A stretch of DNA of 64,000 nucleotides from assembly GCA_001179505.1 (NCBI GenBank), contig CDMY01000238.1, positions 1-64,000 of the forward strand. The letters run 5' to 3'. Both the position numbers and the translations under genes were made by a program. The notes beneath the pieces were generated by a model, which worked only from the letters and a program-made list of their open reading frames with translations, made no database searches and was not told where the DNA came from. The DNA is from Vitrella brassicaformis. Taxonomy: Eukaryota; Sar; Vitrellaceae. Shown here piece after piece: positions 1 to 10,512 of this stretch. Within the stretch, counting starts at the first letter, position 1, and every line of letters starts with the position of its first letter.

Positions 1-87
1 TGAACGATGAGCGCTGACAAACAATCACGCCGCCCATTCACGCAGCCTCACCTGCCGACCGTCAGCAGCAGCAGCAGCAGCAGACAT
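1..87 (-). CDS. 5' end of a multicopy family gene (copy 0), runs off the left edge
   Basis: On the minus strand an ATG at 87 opens a 12-codon exon (87-52, Met-Ser, an Ala run, Asp-Gly-Arg-Gln) followed by a GTGAGG donor. This is the same first-exon layout as copies 1 (691-729) and 3 (10513-10551). The sequence just upstream (about 110-175) is the reverse complement of the flank before copy 3 (about 10445-10500). I infer a fifth family member transcribed leftwards, divergent from copy 1. Only exon 1 and part of intron 1 are in the window, so nothing can be said about its intactness. Confidence 0.5.
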
Positions 88-690
88 TCTCCGTCACGCA
101 GTGAAGCAACTTTAGCAGCCGGGGAATGTAGCGCTGCAAACTTGAAGCCGACAGATGGTGACGAATAAGGAAAGGGAAGAGAGGAGACGGATCTTTCTTC
201 GAGTTGGGGTAAAGTGCTGCTCCGAAACCCGCGGCGGTGCGCTCTCATGCACCCCCAGCACTCCGTGCGTGGTTGGGGGCGATGTTTGCTGGCTGGCCAC
301 CTGGGGATGGGCGGTATCTACGTATGGAGTCATGGTGCCTGACGCACGCACGCACGCCGCCTTCAAGCTGCTGCTGGGGTGGCGTGTGTGCGACGCTGTG
401 TGCCTGCTTGTATGTGGCCGTCGTTCGCAGCGCATTGCATATCCTCCTGTCTGCTGCATCTGCCCTCTGCGTGCTGCGTGTTGCGTGTCCGGGCTGCATG
501 TTCGGGTGCGTGTTTCATGTTGGACAGACCGACAGGGGACTTGGCCGTCAGGCCACCTAGGGTGCTCCCTGAAACCGCTTCTTCGCTGGTCGCTTCTGGA
601 GTTCCAGCCAAATCACCCATTCCTTCATCGAGCTATCAGCCTCGTAACCAACCAAGTGACACACGTGAGTCAGTGAAGCAACTGCAGAGA
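88..690. promoter_or_regulatory. Shared divergent 5' flank of copies 0 and 1
   Basis: About 600 bp separate the two start codons. The left part (about 105-175) carries a block that recurs, inverted, upstream of copy 3, so it is probably conserved 5'UTR or promoter sequence. No TATA-like element is evident. No ORF here resembles a family protein. Confidence 0.3.
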
Positions 691-2916
691 ATGTCTGCTG
701 ATGATAATGATGATGATGACGGCTGCCAGGTGAGGCTGCGTGAATGAGTGAGAGGCGGCGTCACTGGCGTGATTGTTTATCAGCTCATCGTTCACTCGAC
801 GTCTGTGTGTGATGACAGGCTGCCCCTGCTGCAAGCGATGAGGATCACCGACGCGCCGAGAGGGAGACGGAACTTAGGCAGGCCATCGCAGACACGGTAG
901 TCCAAATGACCCAGACAGTCTGAATGAAGCGCCTGACTCGTCGGCTATCTGTGTGTCTTTGCCTTTGTGCAGCCTGGTCTTGTCAACTGCATCACGGCCT
1001 TTCTGCCCCTTTATCTGCTCGGCCTGCTGTCCAACACGGCCTGGGACCATGCAGCGCCCACACACACCCATCTCACCATCGACAGCACCAACAGCAACGA
1101 GCGGTCGGTGTGGCAGCGGGTCCCTCTCGCTCTCGTCACCCAATGGGCCAACAAACTCACTCGGCTGACGGCAATTACTCTCCGCTACCCCGTGGGTAAG
1201 GCTCTGTGGTGCATCGACGTCTTCATCACCGTGATCGAGGGCCATGTTGCCGGACGGCGAGCAGCCAACATGAATGGCGGCACCCTGCGGTCCATCATAT
1301 TGGAGGGGGTGCGATTGGCTAAGAGGGAGATGAGTACCGTCCGCCGACCACAGCAGCTACCCCCTGACCAGATTGCGCTTGTCGTCCCCCCTCCATCCCT
1401 TGATGCGCTCACAACCATCACCGGCCTCCTTTACGACCATCGTTTCCTTGCCGACAGAGACTGGCGGATGCCGTTACTCGAGCGCGTGGAGCAGGACAAG
1501 TGGGTTCCGGACGAGCTGGGCCAGTTCATCTGCTCGTCGCGGTCGCTGAAGCACGTGGGCGGGGATTTGGGATTCGGGAGTCTGTGGGCCGTCGGCGGGG
1601 GGGGTGGATAGATGTGTTTAAGCGCATGCCCGAGGCAGCTGCTGGGCAGAGAGGGCCACTTGCAGGCTTGCAGAGTATCGGCCCCATCAGGATTCCGACT
1701 TACCAGGCCAGTGCAGCGGTCGACAGACTACAGGTAACTCAGCCAAGAATACAGATATATAGCTGCACGTGCCAGAGAGGTCTTGGTGGTGATCGCAGCA
1801 TGTGTGTGTGCTGTAGATGGCACTCGTGTCGCGTGGCTGCCGTCGGTCGCTCACTCGGCTGACGGTGTCGACGGGCTTGTACGGCTTCGACAGCAGCGTC
1901 CTTCCCCTCCTGCAGTCCCTCGAGTCGCTGCACAGCTCGTGCTGCCGACCCGACGCCGAAATCGCCTTCGAGGCCCGATATGTCGGCAGTTTCGACCTGT
2001 CACTCTTCTACAGCGACCACCTTCTCCCTACTACGTCCCCTCTCGTCATGACGACCATCCAGGCGGCCGCACGGAACGCGATACACCTCAACTACGACAT
2101 CAGCCAGCATGGCTTCACCCATCCCGTCGACAGCCCCAGCCAGGCGGCCATCGACATCGCCAAGACACTCACATTCGACACCGTGAACGACGTGATTGTC
2201 CGCAACGCCCATGGCTTCGTCCCCCCTCCCAACACCCCTTCACCGCAGCCCGCCATCATCGACCACCTACAGCAGTTCCCAAGAGCCCGAGAGTTGCGCG
2301 TCGAGAGTGCTCATGGTGGTGCGGCAGGACGGCTGTTGGCAGAGAAGATGCCGAGTAAGGTGGTGAAGGTGACGTTCGGCGAGTACGTGAGTCTATAGGA
2401 CCGAAGTGGCGTGCTGGAGGCGCTGGGGTCGCTGAGGGAAGTAGAGGAAGTCGAGCTCTGTTCAGATCGGGGTTGGCTTGCTCTCGCTAAGGGCCCCTTA
2501 GATGGCTGGGCATCGGACAGTTTCCCATCAATTCACAACATAAACATCGCGCTGGCAGGTATGTAATGCACCGGAATCGAGGACTCTGGCTGGCTTATCT
2601 ATTTGTGCATTGCTGCCACCTGCTGCTGTACGTGTGCTGTTTCTCAGTACTCGAAGATTTGGAGCCCGCTGCTGCTGCCGAGCGGATCCCCGACGGCATC
2701 TCCTCCATCGTCGGTGGCGTGCGGGGCCTGGTGCGTTTGACGGTGGATGTCTTTGGGCCTTGGGGAGCTGATCAATCAGATGAAGAAGCGTTTAAACTTG
2801 CTATACAGCAGCTGCTCCTCGACGGGACGAGAATTGGCGATAACTTCACTATCAGCAACATTGACAAATGCACGTGTATGGGTCTTCACCATCAAGTGAC
2901 TGCAAGTCGCTCTTAG
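691..2916 (+). pseudogene. Multicopy family member, copy 1, decayed
   Basis: Exons: 691-729, 819-896, 973-1733, 1817-2558 and 2648-2916. The start is the ATG opening an Asp-rich 13-codon exon, matching copy 3. A charged helix (RRAERETELRQ) precedes an F-box-like segment (LPLYLLGLLSNTAW), then several hundred residues of leucine-rich alpha/beta-like sequence shared with the other copies. Two lesions are visible. Exon 3 is 761 nt, not a multiple of three as in copies 2, 3 and 4, with the frame lost near a G8 run at about 1595-1602. An in-frame TAG lies at 2396-2398 where the other copies read through. The terminal exon still ends TASRS-stop. Function is unknown; an adaptor or F-box role is only an inference from the N-terminal segment. 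Confidence 0.6.
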
Positions 2917-3866
2917 AGGGTGAGCGGGACCAGAGGGAGCAGTGCAGGCATCGCCCTCATATAGTGTGTGTGTGTGTCTTCACGCTGCGTGTCGAGTCAG
3001 CTGTGACATAACACAACAGCACCACGCCATAGGACGCACATCTTTTGAGTCTGTCCTTGCCGTACGTCTACTGCACGGCATTGCTACTATACCTCTTCGT
3101 CTGTCTGTCTGGCTGGCTGGCTGGCTGTCTGCCGGCTGTTTTTTCCATGACTGCGGTGGATAAAGGTATGCTTGCTAATCGTGCTGCCTTTCTGCTGCTG
3201 CTGCCACTTGTCTGATCCCTTTCTAGCCGGCCGACCATCTCTGTGTTTCTCTCTCTCTCCTTGGGTCGAGAGTGGGGTGGTGAAGGATGGCCAACACGAC
3301 CATGGTGGTCGAGCAGGGGCCCCGGACAGACAGAGGCACGAAGACACAGACAGATGCATACTGCGTGTCGGCGTGGTGCAATTCGATTCTCGTCGACATG
3401 AGGCTATGGCCTGCTTGAGTGTGGGTGTCCCCATTGCTGCTGAGTGAATGAACGGGTGAATGCATCTCTTTGTGTGACTCATCCAACATACACACCCGCG
3501 CCAACCGAATGTCGACATATGCGTCATGGACAATGAGTCAAAATGAATGCACCGCTCGGGAACTCGTCCGGCTGCCCGGAACCCGGCACAGGGCAGCGTA
3601 GTTTTCCGCAGTCCACTCCCTTCGCACCCGTGCGAGCTTGAGCTCGCCATCCGGGGAGAAAGGAAAGCGAAAAGAACATCTCTGCGTCGTGTGACAAGGT
3701 GCGCGTGGTGGCGGGCCGCACATCAGCCTGATGCATCTGTCCATCTCATCTCCTATATGCGTGCAGGGCCCCCTGTGTCTGCTGTCGGTGTGGTGTGGTG
3801 TGGTGTGGTGCCACTGTCCCCCTGCGAAGCTCTCTCTCTCTGGTGTGCTGCTGTGTTGTGATCACC
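2917..3866. other. Intergenic, repeat-bearing 3' flank of copy 1
   Basis: Simple TG/CT repeats and no supported gene. A block at about 3340-3415 recurs at about 6475-6545 beyond copy 2, and the AAAATGAATGC-type block at about 3538 recurs at about 6664. These look like parts of a larger duplicated unit that carried the family gene together with its 3' flank. Confidence 0.4.
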
Positions 3867-4918
3867 ATGGCGTCAAGCGCATATATCAACCAACTGCTCG
3901 AGGTCAGAAGAGCTTGGGAGAGATAGATGTGCACACAGACAGTCAGGCAGACAGACAGGCAGAGAGAGAGATGGACACACAGCCCAGTTGATTGTGGTGG
4001 TGGGTCGTGCCGTGTCATTCAGGCAGAGAAGCGTGCACAGGAGATCGTTGAGCAGGCCCGTAAGAAGAAGGCCGCACGACTCAAGGTACCTGCCTTGTCG
4101 GGACCATTGCCCTCCCCCCGCCCCTACCCCCTCTCTCACACATACAAACACATGTGTTTCTGTCGTTCCTTTCTCCATCTCTGTGGTTGATTGGCTGGCT
4201 GGCTGGTTGGTTGGTTGGTTTGTTGATGCAGGAGGCCAAGAACGAGGCTGACAAGGAGTTGGTGGCCTTCCGGGAGCAACAGGAGAAACTCTTCAACGAA
4301 CATAAAGTATGTGCGCAGAGGTGTGTATGTCGTTCTTTGCCCTCACACTCTGTCTGTCTGTCTGTCTGTCTGGTGCTTGTGTGTGTGTGATGTGCAGGCC
4401 CAGATGGGTTCCAACACTGGCGAGCAGCAGCTCATCACCGAGACGGAGAAGACCATTCAGGTAGACAGACATACATGCGTGTGGGCCCACACAGAGGTGG
4501 GTGGGTGGCTGCACAGAAATGTGTGTGTGTGTGTGTGTGTGTGCAGTCGATCAATGAGACTTTCAAGAAAAACAAAGAGGGCGTCAAGAAGGTGAGTGGC
4601 AGCGCGCATCCATTCAACCACACGCTTGCTGCCCTTCTGCCACCGTTCCCTCTCCACCTCTCTCTCTCTTCCTGTGTCTGTGTGTCTGACAGTATGTGTG
4701 CGATATGGTGTCGGCCATCGATCTCGACCTGCCACAGGCATACCAACATACACAAACCACACACAAACACACACACACACACATACTCACACACATCAAC
4801 AGACAGACAGACACAGAGGAAAATGTGTGTGTGTGTGGGGGGGGGGGGTGTGTGGGTCTGTGTCTGTGTGCAGGCCACCAAGCAGTCGCTGGAGCAGGAG
4901 CAGGGGGCCAAGAAATAG
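3867..4918 (+). CDS. VMA10: V-type proton ATPase subunit G
   Basis: Seven exons (3867-3902, 4023-4085, 4232-4306, 4398-4460, 4547-4591, 4693-4737, 4874-4918) give a 123-residue protein, the usual length of subunit G. This peripheral-stalk subunit of the V1 sector pairs with subunit E and couples V1 to Vo on acidic endomembranes. The N-terminus INQLLE followed by AEKRAQEIVEQARKKKAARLK is the family hallmark. The rest is one charged helix, and the C-terminal YVCDMVSAIDLDL corresponds to the VCDI tail of animal homologues. All introns are phase 0. Intron 6 starts with GC (CAG|GCATAC) and ends in a normal AG; reading through gives CA-repeat translation, and using the upstream GT would remove the conserved tail. 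The TAG stop follows QGAKK. Confidence is high for the family, slightly lower for exon 6. Confidence 0.93.
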
Positions 4919-5539
4919 GCAATCAATAGGCACCAGACACCGGAAAGGAACGGACACACAGACAGACAGACGGACAGAGAGGAGTCAGTAGAGTAGGGCT
5001 GTTTTGCCAGTGGGGTGAGGTGAGTGAGTCAGTCAGTCGTCAGGTGTACATAACGATGCTATGCTGCTATACCTCAATATGTATCAACTGATGGATCGAT
5101 GGCTGGATGGCTGGATGAGTGGCGTTTTTCTCGCAGCCTGGATGGCTGGGCGGATGTCATCACATAGGAGCGATTCATTCGATGATTGAGTGGCTAGGCC
5201 GATCCTCTTACTTTCTCTGTTTCTCCCCTTCCCTCCCCTTTGTGTGCCCACCCGTCTCTCACCCACCACACCGAAGCCACCTCGTCCATCTGTGTGTGGT
5301 TGTGCGCCTGATGTCGGTGTGGATGGATGGATGGATGGTTTAAAAGCTGACACACAGACAGACAGACAGACCTGCTGTGTATCTGTATGACTGCACGTGC
5401 ACTGTCGACTTCTGCTGGATTGCGAAAGCTGGTGGAATGGTGTAATGGATGGCCGCCTTCATCGACCAGATCTTTGCTGTTGCTACATTGAGAATCGTCC
5501 ACTCACACGGTTTCACGGAGCACCCCACCGCTCGCATGT
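4919..5539. other. Intergenic spacer
   Basis: Holds the subunit G 3' region, CAGA and GGAT repeats (about 4965 and 5323-5340) and no supported gene. A possible first exon with an ATG at 5449 exists, but its frame does not join the exons that follow. Confidence 0.3.
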
Positions 5540-6158
5540 GTGAGCTCAGCTGTCTTCGTGAATCAAGCGCGAGGAGCTGCCTCCAAGGGCGTAGAAGACG
5601 CAGCCAAATATGTCGTCTGGTTTCGTGACGGACCGATTGTACCGAGCGGAGTTGGTCCGAGACTGTGACCACTACTCTCACCGACCCCCCTGCCGGCAGC
5701 ATCGGCGATGTGCAGGACCATCTCTTCACCTGGTTCAAACACATAAAGGAGGCGCACCCCGCAGAGATCCAGTTCGTCGGAAAGCCAATCGTTGCTGACC
5801 GCTCAGTTCCCATCAGGTCTTTCTTCCAGGAGCACGAGGGTGCGACCAGGCAAACGACTATCGTCTTCTACAGACAACCCGGCCATGAGAGTATGTGTGT
5901 GCGGAAGGAGGGAGGCACTAGGCCGACCAGATGTGATTCGTATGTTGTGGTGTTGTTTGCGTGTGTGTCAGGAGCAGAGAACAACGCCGCCGCGACTCCC
6001 ATCCGGCCATCTACGCAGCAGCAGCAAGGTAGAGGTAGAGCGACACAAAGGCACGCGGGAAGGCAAGGCTTGTGCCTGTGTTGTCTGATGCAGATGTCGT
6101 GGTGGAGTCTACTGCCGGCCGTCCAAAACGGCGTGCAGTACGTCGTGAAGAAGCGTGA
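5540..6158 (+). CDS. Small unresolved gene, 5' end unclear
   Basis: The last exons are coherent. A segment ending at a GTATGT donor near 5890 contains HLFTWFKHIKEAHPAEIQF and RSFFQEHEG, followed by a short Ala/Gln-rich exon (about 5973-6028) and a basic terminal exon ending REEA-stop at 6158. Upstream, two stretches (KGVEDAAKYVVWFRDG at about 5580-5650, then the segment above) lie in different frames. A 65-nt intron with a weak GTTGGT donor at about 5664 and a GTGCAG acceptor at about 5713 would join them, but no ATG was found in frame. The EIQFVGKPIVADRS stretch is vaguely ubiquitin-like; I do not assign a family. It may be a partial gene or a decayed one. Confidence 0.3.
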
Positions 6159-7216
6159 GTGACGGCTATATGCGTGTGTCTTCATGAGCTGGCCAATATG
6201 GGACACTAAGACATACCAGTAGGTGGGTGTGCGTGTGTGTGGAGGGAGGGAGGGAGGGAGTGCTATTTGTTGCTTTATGTTGGTTGTGTCGGGCAAGTGG
6301 GAAGCGATTTACTGAGCAGATTTGGTATGATTGATGGGCTGATTTGACGATGAGTAGTTTGTGCGTGGACGTGTGTGCGTGTTGAGATTGTCGTGTAGAT
6401 GAGGCATGGATTGGTCAAGGACGGACAGCACAGCGAAGAGGCCGCCCCCGGACCAAGCAGAACACACAGACAGGCAGACAGACAGATGCATATCGGACAT
6501 ACGCGCATCAATTCGATTCTCGTCGACGACATGAGGCCACGGCCTCTGTGAGTGTGCTCCCATTATGTCCCCACGATCAACGGTTGACACGACGGAATGG
6601 CTCGCTGGCTTTGCACAGCTTCACACACACCGACGCACAGACACACACACGGAAGTCATTTACTCAAAATGAACGCGTCCATGCATGAGTCCGCCATTCC
6701 ACCCACTAGCTTCGTGTAGACACCAACAGGTACACACACATACACACTCACGATCACATGGCAGCATTCCGTTTGAATGCGCCTATCCCGTCCTCGTGGG
6801 ACACAACTGTGAGTGTGTGCACACCAACAGCGGAACAAACGCACCCCCTCCCACACACACACGCTCGCCTCGCTGCAAGCGACGTCAGCCAGGGGTCCGC
6901 TTGTCTGCCCTTGACACGGCCCACACACACATTGATGGCCACAGTGCGTCTACAATGAGAGTGTTGGTGTATTGTGTCTTGCGGCATGTGAGATGTGGGA
7001 TGTGTATGGGAGCGGGAGCATCAGCCGACAGACACAGCAGAGAATATCCACCCACTCACGTATTCACCAAACAAGTGTCGACAACAATTAATGCTGCGTT
7101 CTGTGGTGTATACCTGTGTGCACTCGACAGACACCCTGAAGACACACACACACACACACACGTACACACAAGATAGGGGTGATGGATGCATTGCTATGCC
7201 TCTTCTCGCTTACCCT
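6159..7216. repeat. 3' flank of copy 2 with family-associated repeat blocks
   Basis: Contains CA/TG and GGGA microsatellites, the 6475-6545 block shared with about 3340-3415, and a block at about 6958-7140 that resembles 13850-14060 (inverted) and 15380-15600. The same kind of 3' flank therefore accompanies copies 1-4. No gene is supported. Confidence 0.4.
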
Positions 7217-10089
7217 TTAAGAGCGACGAGTTGCAGTCAAGCGGACAGTCGATGTTCGGTATATCTCACCTTTTTCGATGGTGAAGTTGCTACCGACCTC
7301 TGTGCCGATGGGGAGAAGCTGTCGAACAGCAGCGCGAGTGGCGTCGCTGCCACGCACTACCAGGGTCAGACTCCGCAGGCCCCGCACGCCATCCACGATA
7401 GACGAGATGCCGCTGCGGATTCGCTCAACAGCCGCTGAGGGCTCCAACTCATCGGGCACTGAGGAATAACAACGAATAACACACACACGGCCAGAATACA
7501 CACATAGGCTGGACAAGCCAGAATCGTCTCTAAACTGCACTGCATTGCATACCTTTTACGAGTATTTCTAGGTTGTAAATCGATGGGTAGCTATTCGATG
7601 ACCAGCCGTCAAAGGCGCCGTCAGTAAGACTGACAGCATACCAGTGAAAGCTGCTGCCTTGCCACCGGAAGGGCCTGGCGACAGTGACCGTTTCCATTTC
7701 CCCCTCCGTCCCTAGTGCCTCCAGGACGTTCCTCCTTTCGTCTGCACTCAGAGCTGAGTCGAACCACAGCGACTCCACCTTCTTCGGCATCTTCTCTGCC
7801 AGCAACCGAGCCGTAGCACCGCCAACAGAGCTGAGGACCTGTAGCTGCCGGGCCGTTGGAAACGGCTGCAGGTGGTCGATGATGGCGGGGCGGGGCGAGG
7901 GGGTGTTGGGAGGGGGGACGAAGCCATCGGCGTTGCAGACCGACAACTCATTCACGCTGTCGAATGTGAGTGTCTTGGCGATATCGATGGCCGCCGGGCT
8001 GGGGCTGTCGACGGGGTGGGTGAGATCATGCTGGCTGATGACGTACACCACCCTCCTCGCCTTCCGTGCGGCCGCCTGGATGGCGCTCTTGAAAAGTGGG
8101 GAGGGGTTGGGGGGAAAGTCGTCGCTGTAGAAGAGCGACAAGTCGAAACTCTGGTGGACATTAGGGTCGGCCTCAAAAATGACGTTGGCGTCGGGCCGGC
8201 AGCACGACTTGTGCAGCGACTCGACGGACTCCAAGAGGGGAAAAACCCTGCTGTCGATAAGCTGGCGGCGGAAAGGTGGGTAAGTCCTGACCAAAAAGCT
8301 CATTTCCACCACCAGCTGAGTGAGCGACCGACGGCAGCCACGCGATGTGAGTGCAGCCTACAGCACACACGAACAGCAAAGACACGTGGCGTAATCACAT
8401 TCAAACTTGGTCTGTCTTGCTTTCTCATTCATTTCTGCTGAATTACCTGCAGCCTGTCGACCGCTGCACCGGCCTCGTCAACATCGCCGGCCAGCTGGAT
8501 GGTGCCGATACTCTGCAGCTGACTCAGCGGCACCGGCTGCCCAGCCGCTGCCTTGGGGATGTGCTCAAACACCGCCGCCGCCCACTGCTCACCCAGCAGA
8601 TGGCTGGGGGCGTACTGCAGATCCCCACTTATGTGCTGCAGCGACCGTGACGAGCTGACGAAGCGGCCAAGCTCGCCCGTGTACCACCCCTGCTGCTCCA
8701 GGCGCTCGAGTGATGGCATCCGCCACCCTCTGTCGGCCAAGACACCATGGTCTCCGACGGCTCCTGTGACGGCTTTGAGTGAGGGGAATGTGGGGGCCTC
8801 GGTGAGGCGAGGAGGGAGAGGGAGACTGCGTCGCTCCACTTCACGTTCCTCCGCCTCACTCATCCGCACCTCTTCGAATGCGATGGTCTCCAGCCGACTG
8901 GCCGACGGTCGCACCTCGGAGGGCCTCTGGGGGGCTTCTCCCTGTGTGCCGGGCTGGTCGGTGGCGGGAGGCGGCTGAGAGGGGGAGGGCGGGGCGGCTG
9001 TGGTCTCAATGATGGTCACCAACACGTCAGTGCACCACATAGGCTCATGCTCAGGGTGGCAGAGGGCGATATGAGTGAGGCCGGTGAGCCGTGCCGCCAT
9101 CCGCTTGACGAGGTCCAGAGGGATGCGCTGCCAAAAGGTGCGGCCCTCGGTCGGCGATCGCCAGCAGTGCTCGTCGTCCTTGGTGGCCCAGTCGATGAAG
9201 AGTCGTGTGTGGCTGGGGGCCGCCTGTTCCCACATCTGCTTGGTGCTCTTGGCCAGCCGCTGGGAGAGGGGGATGAGCACATGAAGGGGCAGACACTCCA
9301 TCACCAACGAACAAATCTGCACAACACACACAGTGAGAGCGGCAGGAGTGAGTGTGTCAGTCATTCACCGTAGATCCCCTCTGGCCGGTCTCACCGTTTC
9401 GATGCGCTGGCGCTTCTCTTTGTCGCCGGCCGCTGCACTGTCCTCTACACCACTACAACCAGCCGGGCCGCCAGCCACACGTGCGCGCTTGTTGCCGTCG
9501 CCAACACAAACCTGGACAGACAGACGCAGCCATGGGCCGATCCATGTGTGTGTGTGTGTCTGTCTGTCTGTCTATGTCTGCTTACGGCTTTGGAGTGCTG
9601 CGATTCTGAGTTGGTCTCAGCCGAACTCACAGCTGTGCCTACTCGATGGATGCACCGAAACAACCTCCCGTCGCCATCAGAGCCCTGACCACACACACAC
9701 CAAGCTCTCCTCTTCCCGTGTGACTGCTGTAGGGTGTGCGAACCTGTTGCTGATGCGGTGGTGTGTGGGTCTGATTGAGCGGGACGACCTTCTGGAACGG
9801 CTCCCGCACCCCGTTGACCGCCTCCACCGCCCTAAGGTGCACCACTGTCCCTCCCTCGGTCGGCTGCACGCGATACACCTCGGCCAGCGCCATGCCCCTC
9901 TTCGCGACAGTCGACACCATCCACACACGAGTGCCCTCCTCGTAACACTGAGTCCCACGGCGGGACACCAGCTGCTGAAACGAGCAAGCACACGGATGAA
10001 TCACATACTGGTTCACGTGTGCTGTCTTGACTGACCGGCGTCTGCGGCTGAGATCCAGCGGCGGAAGATGACGAAGCGGAAGAAGCCAT
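7217..10089 (-). CDS. Multicopy family member, copy 2, intact long form
   Basis: Six exons (10089-10036, 9974-9744, 9511-9395, 9316-8447, 8357-7553, 7458-7217) splice in consistent phase to 772 residues. Exon 2 encodes a compact segment (YEEGTRVWMVSTVAKRG ... FQKVV) of all-beta, SH3/Tudor-like appearance. Exon 3 is basic and could hold a nuclear localisation signal (NKRARV, EKRQRIE). Exon 4 opens with an F-box-like stretch (VMECLPLHVLIPLSQRLAK). Exons 5 and 6 encode the large conserved C-terminal region, with RLLAEKMP and ISSIVDGVRGL motifs, ending TATRRS. All donors and acceptors are GT/AG. I do not recognise the family; a substrate adaptor is one inference. It is the only copy in the window without a visible lesion, and it is divergent from copy 3. 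Confidence 0.75.
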
Positions 10090-10512
10090 GGCGCCAATGA
10101 AGCAGTGAACCGAAGCAAGCAGCAGACGTCAAATGAGCGCCTGCAAGGTCAAGCGGGATGGATAAGTTGTGTTGCTTTGGCTGTGTGTTCCTTCACTCGC
10201 TGCTCACGTGTGTCCCGAACTCGCTTGGCTCGAGACTGATATCTTGAAGCAAGGCTGATTCGACAACTGCTTCGTTGCCTGTGGGTCGCCCAGACTTGCA
10301 CAGGCCCACAGCTACATACACCAGCACTTAGTACCACTGGCACTTACCCTAACTTGCCTCAGAGAGATCGGTCTTTCTCTCTCCCATTCCCATGCGTCCT
10401 GTCGTCGTTGTCCATCAGACTCGCAGACTCAGACCGTTTGTGCTTGATTCGTCAACCATCTGTCGGCTTCAAGTTTGCAGCCACATTCCCCGGCTGCTTG
10501 CTTCACGGATTG
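10090..10512. promoter_or_regulatory. Divergent intergenic region between copies 2 and 3
   Basis: A 423-bp spacer separates two outward-facing start codons. The right end (about 10445-10500) is conserved with the flank of copy 0. A shared bidirectional promoter is plausible; no specific element is identifiable. Confidence 0.3.

Noticed and set aside
3365-3385. TTCGATTC motif, repeated near 6508, as a tRNA-derived SINE
   Set aside because: The motif lies inside a duplicated flank and no tRNA fold or poly(A) tail is visible.
4435-4959. Minus-strand frame rich in His/Thr over subunit G
   Set aside because: It is antisense translation of CA/TG repeats across known exons and introns.
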